Assembly (NCBI GenBank): GCA_964539395.1
Contig: CAZIIU010000018.1
Span: 1-64,000 of the forward strand
Length of the DNA stretch: 64,000 bases
Direction of reading: 5' to 3'
DNA from: M55B112 sp964539395
GTDB lineage: Bacteria > Bacteroidota > Bacteroidia > Bacteroidales > GCA-2748055
The notes beneath the pieces are model-generated. The model was not told the DNA's origin. It saw only the letters and a program-made list of their open reading frames with translations, and ran no database searches. Shown here piece after piece: positions 38,851 through 47,088 of this stretch (positions within the stretch are counted from its first letter, which is position 1; each line of letters begins with the position of its first letter). The position numbers were made by a program, and so were the translations under genes.

Positions 38851-40124
38851 TTTTCTTTTTTCCCTTTAAAAATGTAGCCCAGTGATTCAACCCTGCTTTT
38901 CACCTCTTCCTCAGACACATTACCGCCTGATATACGCAGCTCATTGCCCGATGGATCCGCAAAGATATCAAGATCTTTATCAATTTCCTGTATGCTGCTC
39001 TCAACGGAAGCTTTACAATGGTTACAGGTCATCCCTTCTACCGTAAATTTCTGTGTCTTCTTCATATTGGATGCATTGGTTACAGTTTGTCTTCTTGCAT
39101 GTCGCTTCAGGTACTTTTGTATGTACCCATTCAAAATCAAAAGAATCAGTGCCACTGCAGAGATCAGTTTCACCCAGTAGCCCCCCTGCATCTTATGTTC
39201 GTGTGCCCCGTGATGCAGGTCGGGCACTGCCCCCATAATCCACTCACGCGGAATTAACTCGTTCAGCAGCGATCCAAACAGCAACGCTCCTCCGACGATG
39301 CTCAACAGGTAGAGCCAGAACACCCTTCGGCCCATCGTATTACTGATGACTGCCATAGTGGCAGCGTTGGTTGCCGGTCCTGCCATCAGAAACACGATCG
39401 CAGCACCGGGCGACAATCCTTTTGCAAGCAATACGGCAGCAATTGGAATGGAGCCCGTGGCACACACATACAGCGGGATGGAAGCAACGAGGATAAGCAG
39501 CATGGAGAGATACTCGTTGGAAACGGTTTCAACAAAGAAGTCACCTGGGATAACCACTGCCAGCAAAGCAGCAACCAGGAAACCGATAATCAGCCATTTG
39601 CTGATATCCTGCAGCATCTCCACAAACCCGTATCGAAGCATCTCCCTGAAAGATCGCACTCCGTTCTCATCATTGCTCTTCAACTGCTTGGCTGCTGCAA
39701 TACTCCCCCCAAGGTAGTTGGTGAGTGATCCTCCAAGTATACCAGATAACAGCGCAATTATCGGACGCAAAATAGCGAGAGGAAGTCCAAGCATCGCATA
39801 GGTGGCGATAATCGAATCGATGCCTGTTTGTGGCGTCGATACCAGGAACGAGACAGTTGCACCCCTGGAGGCACCGCTGTTATAGAAACCGATCCCGGCC
39901 GGTAAAACACCGCAGGAGCATAAAGGCATAGGTACACCGAGGAGGGAGGCATTCAGCACAGAACTGAAAGTTGAACCCCCGATATATTTTTTTATGATCC
40001 TGCGCGGGAAAAAGACCTTCAATATCCCGGCAAAAAGAAATCCAATAAGCAGGTATGGCGCCATCTCCATCAACAGCGACCACATCTCAGTAAAAAAGCT
40101 AGCAATAAACTCCAGTAGCTTCAT
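38847..40124 (-). CDS. SO_0444-type heavy-metal permease with C-terminal HMA domain
   Basis: A 425-residue protein. Residues 1-340 are a DUF318/ArsP-like permease (LLGVPMPLCSCGVLPAGIG, MAGPATNAATM) of the type annotated as Cu/Zn efflux transporter, with about eight to ten membrane segments. The last 72 residues form a heavy-metal-associated domain with GMTCNHC (Cys367, Cys370). The gene leads an operon with feoB (4-nt overlap), which pairs an efflux permease with an iron importer. The metal it moves is not shown by the sequence. Confidence 0.88.
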   Translation of the reverse strand: MKLLEFIASFFTEMWSLLMEMAPYLLIGFLFAGILKVFFPRRIIKKYIGGSTFSSVLNASLLGVPMPLCSCGVLPAGIGFYNSGASRGATVSFLVSTPQTGIDSIIATYAMLGLPLAILRPIIALLSGILGGSLTNYLGGSIAAAKQLKSNDENGVRSFREMLRYGFVEMLQDISKWLIIGFLVAALLAVVIPGDFFVETVSNEYLSMLLILVASIPLYVCATGSIPIAAVLLAKGLSPGAAIVFLMAGPATNAATMAVISNTMGRRVFWLYLLSIVGGALLFGSLLNELIPREWIMGAVPDLHHGAHEHKMQGGYWVKLISAVALILLILNGYIQKYLKRHARRQTVTNASNMKKTQKFTVEGMTCNHCKASVESSIQEIDKDLDIFADPSGNELRISGGNVSEEEVKSRVESLGYIFKGKKEN

Positions 40125-40152
40125 GAATCACCCCTCCGTTTTAAGCAGGGTA

Positions 40153-40184
40153 CAAAGATATTAGAATCAATCTAAATAAATAAA
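40153..40184 (-). promoter_or_regulatory. Promoter of the permease-feoB operon
   Basis: On the minus strand TATCTTTG (40153-40160) is a full match to the Bacteroidota -7 box TAnnTTTG, and TTTA (40181-40184) stands 20 nt upstream as a near -33 TTTG. The first ATG is about 29 bp downstream. A palindrome fills the spacer. Confidence 0.65.
40161..40175. promoter_or_regulatory. Palindromic operator, DtxR/MntR-like, in the feo promoter spacer
   Basis: TTAGAATCAATCTAA has perfect 5-bp arms (TTAGA/TCTAA) around a 5-bp centre. It sits between the -33 and -7 boxes, so a bound protein would block RNA polymerase. The TTAG...CTAA arms and the control of an iron/heavy-metal operon fit a DtxR-family metal-dependent repressor; no such gene is in this window, so the assignment is inferred. 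Confidence 0.5.
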
Positions 40185-40311
40185 CTTTACAGTGTTAAAA
40201 AGCAAATAAAGTACAACCGCATATGCTGCGTGATACATATCACATAAAGAAGACCTGTAATTCATTAAATTTGATTCACCATTTTGAACAACATGAAATG
40301 TCTGTTTTGTC

Positions 40312-40512
40312 ATGCAATTAACCAGGAATACCTCAATAGACGAAATTGTATACCAATCGGCAGATGCAGTGAAGTACCTTCTGGAAAAGGGCATCAAATG
40401 CATTGCATGCGGGGAACCTATCTGGGGTACGCTTGAAGAGGCAGCCAAGGAGAAGGGATTTGATGATGCAGCCATTGATGGTTTTATCAGGGAGATGAAT
40501 AAAAAGTTTTAG
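40312..40512 (+). CDS. DUF1858-domain protein
   Basis: A 66-residue protein matching DUF1858: a short helical domain with the CIAC pair (in KCIACGEPIWGTLEEAAKEKG) and a typical NTSIDEIVYQ start. Such domains often occur with hybrid-cluster or other redox proteins; function unknown. It diverges from the metal permease operon and may share its control region. Confidence 0.85.
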   Translation: MQLTRNTSIDEIVYQSADAVKYLLEKGIKCIACGEPIWGTLEEAAKEKGFDDAAIDGFIREMNKKF

Positions 40513-40621
40513 TTAATTGTGATTACAAAGGTTGTGATCCCGAATATCCATGGAAGTTGTATTAAACCTGAGGTTATTTCATTGGTTTTTACCAAATTTG
40601 TCATACACTAAAACTGACAAG

Positions 40622-41752
40622 ATGCATAAAAAGCTCCTGATACTCTGTACCGCTCTCGTTGCAGCAACTGCTGCTGCACAACCGCTAGATTATATCGTAC
40701 GTTCAACTGAGTATAAGACCCCGGTTACCGCGGTGGGTATTTCACCCGACAGCCTTTGGGTCCTGGCCGGATTCGAGGACGGCACCCTGCGAATATATGG
40801 TGCCGAAACCGGTGAGGAGCTTCATGCATTTGATGGTGTCGCCGGTGCAGCGATCTTCGATATAGCGATGAGTCCGAAGATGGATGTAATTTTCCTCGCT
40901 GCAGGCAACAGGATCCAGCTCTGCGATACCACAGGTACAATAATCAATACGTGGTCGCACAACAAGAATACCATCTGGAGCATGGATATCGATCGGGCTG
41001 GAAAGCAGATCGTTTGTGCAGAGGTAAATAAAACTTTTCTCCTGATCGATGTTTTTGAAGGAATCGTCGCAGAGGAGATGCGAGCCCACGAGGATATCAC
41101 CCTTGCAGTGGCCTTTAGTCCTGACGGTCGGCAGATCGCCAGTGGTTCGAGCGATAAAACAGTGCTGATATGGAATCTCCAAACGAAAGAGGTAACAGGA
41201 AAACTTCAGGGTCATTCCGGGAATATTTACGATGTCGAATTCAGTCCGAACGGAGAGTATGTCGCATCGGCATCGCAGGACAAATCAGTAAGAATCTGGA
41301 ACATCGCGGAAAACAGACTTGTGCATCTGCTAAAAGGTCACCAGGACATGGTGCTGGAGGTAGAATTTAGTCCCGACGGACATTACCTGTTAAGCGCATC
41401 GGCCGACCACGCGATCAAACTGTGGGACATTGAAACCGGTGAGCAGCTTTACGCTTACCTGGAAAACCAGGGGAGCATCCCCGATATTGCATTCCTTCCC
41501 GGGGGAAAGCAATTCATCAGCGCCGGGATGGATGGGAAGCTTACCACATGGGAGCTTCATCCGGAATTATTCGTGATGAAATACTTTAGCAAGGAGTATG
41601 AAATGGAACTGAGCGCAAATCCACTCTTTCTTCCGCGTCAAAAGGGTGAGAAAAAGGCCGGATATGAACTGCGCCTTTTGGAGGCTGAGAAGGTAAAACA
41701 GGAGATCCTGGAAAAGTATTATGCACGTTACCTCGACAACACCGGATACTGA
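40622..41752 (+). CDS. Secreted WD40-repeat beta-propeller protein
   Basis: The ATG at 40622 starts a signal peptide (LLILCTALVAATAAAQ); an upstream extension to 40550 is not signal-like and is not used. The 376-residue product has about seven WD40 repeats; clear ones end in IWNLQTK, IWNIAENR and LWDIETGE, with the GHSGNIYDVEFSPNG type of GH start. It would fold as a propeller for protein binding in the periplasm or on the surface. The last ~50 residues are charged and not part of the propeller. Confidence 0.88.
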   Translation: MHKKLLILCTALVAATAAAQPLDYIVRSTEYKTPVTAVGISPDSLWVLAGFEDGTLRIYGAETGEELHAFDGVAGAAIFDIAMSPKMDVIFLAAGNRIQLCDTTGTIINTWSHNKNTIWSMDIDRAGKQIVCAEVNKTFLLIDVFEGIVAEEMRAHEDITLAVAFSPDGRQIASGSSDKTVLIWNLQTKEVTGKLQGHSGNIYDVEFSPNGEYVASASQDKSVRIWNIAENRLVHLLKGHQDMVLEVEFSPDGHYLLSASADHAIKLWDIETGEQLYAYLENQGSIPDIAFLPGGKQFISAGMDGKLTTWELHPELFVMKYFSKEYEMELSANPLFLPRQKGEKKAGYELRLLEAEKVKQEILEKYYARYLDNTGY

Positions 41753-42342
41753 AAAAGTGTATATGCCCCGCTTAGTCGAGCTATAAACGAACAATTTCAG
41801 TTGAACACAGAGAGCAACAGGTAACAGGATCATACCGGCCTGTCTATATCTATGCTGCATTATGTCAGAAAACAGTCGCCCGGAGTGGTTTTTTTCTGAA
41901 TGATCTGATACATTTGTACTTGTAAACCACTGCATGACTGGATATTTTTCTTTCTGTACTATTTCCCGATAGTTCGGGAAAGGCAGCGGGCTCAATGCAT
42001 TCGGTTCGCCGGAAACCATTGATTGTTTTTGCAAAGCAATAGAATGAACAAATTGGAACTCGTAAGTCCGCCGAAGGATGTAAAGCATATCACATGTAGT
42101 TTGAAAGTGAGCTATAGTATCACATGGCAAGGGGCTAAGTATATGATTTATTAAGGTGGAAAAACGCAATTTATTTTATAACTCCAAAGTGCGTTACCGC
42201 TGCATCAAGAAGCGGGATGTGTATCCCTGCTACTACTGATCGCACAGCCGGAAGGCATCACTCTTCCTGCTCCACACCGCGATCCCCCGTTACATCTACA
42301 GCGACAAATCCAAATATTGCGAACAAATATTTTTAATTGATC
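41753..42342. other. 590-bp spacer without a recognisable gene
   Basis: No supported gene. A hairpin TTTCCCGA (41962-41969) / TCGGGAAA (41974-41981) with a 4-nt loop lacks a T tract. Immediately before tnaA there is an inverted repeat AAATATT (42312-42318) / AATATTT (42326-42332) with a 7-nt centre, 10 bp before the ATG, which could be an operator. A leftward frame across this stretch has no recognisable family character. Confidence 0.4.
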
Positions 42343-43725
42343 ATGGAACTTCCATACGCAGAACCCTATAAGATAAAAACCATTGAGTCCATCCGCAGGA
42401 GCACCACCGAACAGCGCAAACAATGGATTAAAGAGGCACGGTATAACCTCTTCTACCTCGACAGTGACCAGGTGTATATCGACCTGCTCACCGACTCCGG
42501 AACCGGATCGATGAGCCAGGAGCAATGGTCGGCGATCATGTCGGGAGATGAATCGTATGCTGGCAGCCGTTCGTTCATCGTGCTTCGTGAAACCATCCGC
42601 GAGCTCACCGGTTTTCAGCATGTATTACCCACCCACCAGGGCAGGGCCGCAGAGAATGTCCTCTTTTCAACAACCGTGAAAGCAGGTGATGTGATCCCGG
42701 GGAATGCCCACTTCGACACTACCAAGGGGCACATTGAGTTCAGGAACGCCAGGGCGATAGACTGTACCATTAGCGAAGCATCACAAACGGGTCTCTACCA
42801 CCCTTTCAAAGGCAACCTCGACTTAGAAAAACTTGAACAGGCAGTTCTTGAATACGGACGTGAGCGGATCCCTATGATCATGGTCACGATAACCTGTAAT
42901 TCAACAGGCGGACAACCGGTAAGTATGGAAAACCTGAAGCAGGTAAAAACACTTGCCGGGAATCATGGAATTCCTGTATTCTTCGACTCGGCAAGGTTCG
43001 CAGAGAATGCATATTTCATAAAAACCCGTGAAGAAGGATACAGCGGCAGGGACATCCGGGAAATCGTGCGTGAGATGTTCAGCTATGCCGACGGGATGAC
43101 AATGAGCAGCAAGAAAGACGGACTGGTGAACATCGGCGGCTTCCTGGCCATGCGGGATCACGACCTGTATAAGAGGACCTCGCATTTCAACATTATGTTC
43201 GAGGGTTTTCTCTCATACGGGGGAATGGCGGGACGCGATATGGCTGCACTGGATGTCGGACTGAAGGAGGCAACCACTTTCGAATTTCTCGAAAGCAGGA
43301 TAAGGCAGGTGCATTACCTGGGTGAGAAGCTGAAAGCTTACCATATCCCGGTACAGGAGCCCTTCGGGGGTCATGCAATCTTCGTCGACGCTAAGAAATT
43401 CCTTCCTAAGGTGCCTCGTGAGGAGTTTATCGCACAGACCCTGGCCCTGGAGATCTACCTCGAATCGGGCGTACGCTCCGTTGAGATCGGTACACTTCTG
43501 GCCGACCGCGATCCGGATACACGGGAAAACCGCTATCCTGAACTGGAACTGGTTAGGCTGGCCATACCCCGCAGGGTCTACTCGCGAAATCATATGGACT
43601 ACATCGCAGTAACACTGAAAAATGTTTACGACCGCAGGGATTCGATCCGTTCAGGGTACAGGATTATCAATGAGGCAGAGATCATGCGGCACTTCACCGT
43701 CGAACTTGAACAGGTTAACAAGTAA
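42343..43725 (+). CDS. tnaA: Tryptophanase
   Basis: From the ATG at 42343 the enzyme has 460 residues (a TTG two codons earlier is less likely). It is a PLP-dependent beta-eliminating lyase. The PLP lysine is Lys258, the second Lys of MSSKKDG. DSARFAENAYFIK and VRSVEIGTLLADRDP follow the tryptophanase pattern; tyrosine phenol-lyase has an Arg where this protein has Ile in VEIG. It would split tryptophan into indole, pyruvate and ammonia. No tnaC-like leader peptide is seen upstream. Confidence 0.9.
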   Translation: MELPYAEPYKIKTIESIRRSTTEQRKQWIKEARYNLFYLDSDQVYIDLLTDSGTGSMSQEQWSAIMSGDESYAGSRSFIVLRETIRELTGFQHVLPTHQGRAAENVLFSTTVKAGDVIPGNAHFDTTKGHIEFRNARAIDCTISEASQTGLYHPFKGNLDLEKLEQAVLEYGRERIPMIMVTITCNSTGGQPVSMENLKQVKTLAGNHGIPVFFDSARFAENAYFIKTREEGYSGRDIREIVREMFSYADGMTMSSKKDGLVNIGGFLAMRDHDLYKRTSHFNIMFEGFLSYGGMAGRDMAALDVGLKEATTFEFLESRIRQVHYLGEKLKAYHIPVQEPFGGHAIFVDAKKFLPKVPREEFIAQTLALEIYLESGVRSVEIGTLLADRDPDTRENRYPELELVRLAIPRRVYSRNHMDYIAVTLKNVYDRRDSIRSGYRIINEAEIMRHFTVELEQVNK

Positions 43726-43780
43726 CAGGCATTTTACCGGACTATAAGCCCCCGGTTGGGCAAGGGCCAAAAAACAGTTT

Positions 43781-43899
43781 GTTATACGTACGATCAAACG
43801 ATGTATAACGCAAAGTTCTTTTTAGCTATTATGAACATAACATGAATCTTGTTGTCTACCTCCTTGTAATTTAAAATTAAAAGCTGACCTTTGTCAGCT
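43781..43899. promoter_or_regulatory. Two inverted repeats between tnaA and the MATE gene
   Basis: GTTATAC (43781-43787) pairs with GTATAAC (43803-43809) over 15 nt, and AGCTGAC (43882-43888) pairs with GTCAGCT (43893-43899) around a CTTT loop. The second is a strong small hairpin but has no T tract after it. They may end the tnaA message or be control sites for the MATE gene, which starts about 100 bp on. Confidence 0.4.
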
Positions 43900-43994
43900 A
43901 TTGTTACAGGTGTTCAGGTAACTGCAATTATAAGTTTCATCAAACACCTCCTTGATTTTTCGGTAAAAACAGACAACCTAAAGCACGTAACTCT

Positions 43995-45338
43995 TTGAAG
44001 GACTTAACCACAGGGAGAATTGGACTGGCGATATTCAAATTTGCATTGCCGATGCTGATCGGACAGATGTTTCAACAATTGTATACATTTGTAGATCAGA
44101 TCATTGTGGGCAATTTTTTGGGCAAAGAGGCACTTGCTGCAGTAGGTGCATCATTCCCGATCATATTCACACTTATCGCACTCGTCATTGGCATAGCAAG
44201 CGGCGGAACAATCGTTATCTCGCAATTCTTTGGTGCGAAGGACTATAAAATGGTGAAGCGTGCCATCGATACGGTTTTCATCCTTCTATTCGCCGCAGCC
44301 ATCATACTTACGGCCCTTGGATTTCCATTTCTTGAACAAATATTCAGGCTCATTCAGCTTCCCGAAGAGCTTATGGAAATGGGGGTATCATATCTTTCAG
44401 TGTATGTTGGCGGACTCTTCCTCTTTTTCGGTTACAATGGTATTGCAGCGATACTTCGTGGTTTGGGTGATTCAATCACACCTTTGTATTTCCTGATCCT
44501 GGCCACGGTACTTAATATCGGTCTCGACCTCCTTTTCATCGTGGTATTAGGTTGGGGAGTGGAGGGTGCTGCATGGGCAACACTGATCGCCCAGGGCGTG
44601 GCTTTTATCGTTGCTGCCATCTACCTCAACAGGACCCATCCGCTGATAAAATTCAACTTAATGGACTTTGCCTTTGACAGAAAAGTATTCAGGAAGAGTA
44701 TGCGTATAGGGCTGCCCACAGGGCTGCAACATACTTTTGTGGCACTCGGTATGATGGCGCTGATGGGCATTGTAAATACATTCGGCACCAATGTTACTGC
44801 TGCATATACTGCTGCCGGAAGACTCGACAGTCTTGCAGTAATACCCGCTATGGTATTTGCCCAGGCACTCGCAACCTATGTTGGGCAAAATATGGGGGCA
44901 GGAAGACTCGACAGGGTCAACAGAGGGTTGTGGACAACCATATTCATGTCATCTACCGTTTCGCTCATGATGACCGCTGTGGTAATTATTTTCAAATACC
45001 CGTTAATGGGTTGGTTTACACAGGATACTACTGTGATAAGGATCGGAGGAGATTATCTTACCATTGTCACTTCATTTTATCTGATCTTCACCTCCATGTT
45101 CATATTTGGAAGTGTAATGCGCGGTGCTGGCGACACATTAATACCGATGTTTATAACCCTCTTTTCCCTCTGGCTGATCCGAATACCGGCAGCCTTTCTG
45201 CTAAGTCAAAAGTTAGGTGAAACAGGTATTTGGTGGTCGATTCCGATCGGCTGGTCCATGGGATTGTTGCTAACGCTTGGCTATTACAAGATGGGCAGAT
45301 GGAAATTAAAAGTAGTGGTTAAACAACCTGTTGGTTAA
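43995..45338 (+). CDS. MATE-family multidrug efflux transporter
   Basis: A 447-residue, 12-helix membrane protein made of two similar halves. GKEALAAVGASFPI and the mid-protein RIGLPTGLQ motif are typical of MATE (MatE) proteins, which expel cationic drugs by Na+ or H+ exchange. The start is a TTG: an in-frame stop lies 15 codons upstream and no ATG or GTG comes before the conserved LTTGRIG segment. The next gene begins 50 bp later with its own promoter. Confidence 0.92.
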   Translation: MKDLTTGRIGLAIFKFALPMLIGQMFQQLYTFVDQIIVGNFLGKEALAAVGASFPIIFTLIALVIGIASGGTIVISQFFGAKDYKMVKRAIDTVFILLFAAAIILTALGFPFLEQIFRLIQLPEELMEMGVSYLSVYVGGLFLFFGYNGIAAILRGLGDSITPLYFLILATVLNIGLDLLFIVVLGWGVEGAAWATLIAQGVAFIVAAIYLNRTHPLIKFNLMDFAFDRKVFRKSMRIGLPTGLQHTFVALGMMALMGIVNTFGTNVTAAYTAAGRLDSLAVIPAMVFAQALATYVGQNMGAGRLDRVNRGLWTTIFMSSTVSLMMTAVVIIFKYPLMGWFTQDTTVIRIGGDYLTIVTSFYLIFTSMFIFGSVMRGAGDTLIPMFITLFSLWLIRIPAAFLLSQKLGETGIWWSIPIGWSMGLLLTLGYYKMGRWKLKVVVKQPVG

Positions 45339-45357
45339 TAGGAAAATAGTTATTTAG

Positions 45358-45365
45358 TACCTTTG
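45358..45365 (+). promoter_or_regulatory. -7 box of the yicC-gmk unit
   Basis: TACCTTTG fits TAnnTTTG exactly and lies 23 bp before the yicC ATG. A TTGG at 45331-45334 may be a poor -33 element at 23-nt spacing. Confidence 0.55.
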
Positions 45366-45388
45366 CAAAAATCTAACAACTTAACCTT

Positions 45389-46258
45389 ATGCTCAAATCG
45401 ATGACCGGTTTTGGAAAGGCAGAGTGCCTTCTGCCTTCTAAAAAGCTCACCATTGAAGTCAAGTCCTTGAACAGCAAACAGATAGACACCAGCACAAAAC
45501 TTCCTTTCATCTATAAATCAAAAGATTTGGAGATCAGGCAATTACTTTCCAAATCACTGGAGCGCGGCAAGATTGAGTGCACCTTACATTACGAAATGGT
45601 AGAAGGAGCTGCAGCCACTATAAACATTGCAGTGGTAAAGGACTACATCAGGCAGTTAAACTCGATAACAAATGATCTGCAGTTGGACACCGGCGACCTT
45701 CTTTCAATCGCCTTGAGACTTCCAGATACAATAACAGCGGATAAACCCGATGTCATTGAGCAGGAGTGGGGATTGATAAGGGAGTCGCTGAAGCAGGCGA
45801 TCGGGGAACTGGACAAATTCCGGACACAAGAGGGTGAAGCCCTGGAGTATGACCTTGTCAGAGCAATAAATAATATTCAGCAGCTGCATGAAAAAATCGC
45901 TCCATACGAACAGGAGCGGATCGAAAAGCTGAAGCAGCGGATTCTGGGCAACCTGGAAGATCTGAAGCTGAAGGAGGAGATCGACTATTACCGCTTCGAA
46001 CAGGAACTGCTGTTTTACATGGAAAAGTTGGATATCAACGAGGAGCGGGTAAGGCTAAATAACCATCTCGTCTATTTCCTGGAAACACTTCAACTGGGTG
46101 GTCAGGCGGGCAGGAAACTTGGCTTTATCAGTCAGGAGATCGGCCGTGAGATTAATACACTGGGATCGAAGGCCAACCACAAAGAGATCCAGCATATCGT
46201 TGTTGAAATGAAGGATGAACTGGAGAAGATCAAAGAACAGTTGCTGAACGTATTGTAA
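45389..46258 (+). CDS. YicC/YloC-family endoribonuclease
   Basis: A 289-residue protein. MTGFGKAE near the start, the LNSKQIDTSTKLP segment and the C-terminal DUF1732 block (INTLGSKANHKEIQHIVVEMKDELEKIKEQ) are all conserved for the family, whose E. coli member is an RNase. It is followed by gmk about 90 bp later, a common order in bacteria. Confidence 0.93.
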   Translation: MLKSMTGFGKAECLLPSKKLTIEVKSLNSKQIDTSTKLPFIYKSKDLEIRQLLSKSLERGKIECTLHYEMVEGAAATINIAVVKDYIRQLNSITNDLQLDTGDLLSIALRLPDTITADKPDVIEQEWGLIRESLKQAIGELDKFRTQEGEALEYDLVRAINNIQQLHEKIAPYEQERIEKLKQRILGNLEDLKLKEEIDYYRFEQELLFYMEKLDINEERVRLNNHLVYFLETLQLGGQAGRKLGFISQEIGREINTLGSKANHKEIQHIVVEMKDELEKIKEQLLNVL

Positions 46259-46350
46259 CATGGAACTGGGATTCTTTTACAAAAGAACAGATAACCCAAT
46301 AATAGATGAAGTACTTATTTCCTCAATTGGCATAAAATCTGAGGTTGCTC

Positions 46351-46914
46351 ATGAAAGGAAAACTGATCATATTCTCCGCACCATCAGGCTCTGGAAAAAC
46401 AACCATTGTTAAGCACCTGCTTAAACGCTTTCCCAATTTGTGTTTCAGTGTTTCTGCCACATCAAGGGAACCAAGAAATAACGAGATAGAGGGTGTTGAT
46501 TACTACTATCTGACGGTAGAAGATTTCAGGAAAAAGATTGGCGAGGGAGCCTTCCTCGAATGGGAGGAGGTTTACCCGGGACAGTTTTACGGCACCTTTC
46601 GCAAGGAGGTGGAACGGCTTTGCAAAGCTGGCAGGCACGTGATTCTTGATCTGGATGTGGTTGGGGGAGCACGTCTGAAGAGTGAGTTCGGAAGCGATGC
46701 CCTGGCCATCCTTGTTCAACCTCCTTCCCTGGAGGTACTGGAAAAGAGACTCAGGGAGAGGGGCTCCGATTCAGAAGAGCAGCTGCAAAAACGTATTGGT
46801 AAGGCCCTTAAAGAACTCTCCTACGCAGGTCAATTCGATCATATACTTACCAACGACCGGCTGGAGGACACCTTCCGGGAAGCGGAAAAATTAATAGAGA
46901 AATTTGTATCCTGA
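46351..46914 (+). CDS. gmk: Guanylate kinase
   Basis: From the ATG at 46351 the enzyme has 187 residues (a TTG at 46345 is possible). The P-loop SAPSGSGKTT, the GMP-binding SVSATSREPR and the EGVDYYYL / FLEWEEVYPGQFYGT segments are intact. It phosphorylates GMP to GDP in the cytoplasm. It ends a two-gene rightward unit with yicC; a terminator follows. Confidence 0.95.
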   Translation: MKGKLIIFSAPSGSGKTTIVKHLLKRFPNLCFSVSATSREPRNNEIEGVDYYYLTVEDFRKKIGEGAFLEWEEVYPGQFYGTFRKEVERLCKAGRHVILDLDVVGGARLKSEFGSDALAILVQPPSLEVLEKRLRERGSDSEEQLQKRIGKALKELSYAGQFDHILTNDRLEDTFREAEKLIEKFVS

Positions 46915-47008
46915 ATATCAGCTTTCATTTATATTCACTTGCAGTTGCTGTCTATGCCTGCTGCCATGTACATGAAAGTACCCGGTAAAACAACGCAGAC
47001 ATACCTAA

Positions 47009-47041
47009 AAAAAGGTTGCCGGAATCTCCAACAACCTTTTT
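47009..47041. terminator. Bidirectional intrinsic terminator between gmk and katG
   Basis: AAAAAGGTTG (47009-47018) pairs with CAACCTTTTT (47032-47041) over a 13-nt loop. A-rich sequence on one side and T-rich on the other would serve the convergent genes gmk (rightward) and katG (leftward). Confidence 0.72.
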
Positions 47042-47088
47042 GAATAATACAGTGTAAGCAATCAGTTAACTGACCTGTACCAGTTTTT

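Noticed and set aside
41962..41981. TTTCCCGA/TCGGGAAA hairpin as a terminator
   Set aside because: No T tract follows and it is 200 bp from the end of the nearest gene.
41567..42169. Leftward 200-codon frame downstream of the WD40 gene
   Set aside because: It overlaps the WD40 gene by about 190 bp, shows no domain or signal, and its composition looks non-coding.
46260..46412. ATG right after the yicC stop opening a ~50-codon frame into gmk
   Set aside because: It overlaps gmk in another frame and resembles no family I know.
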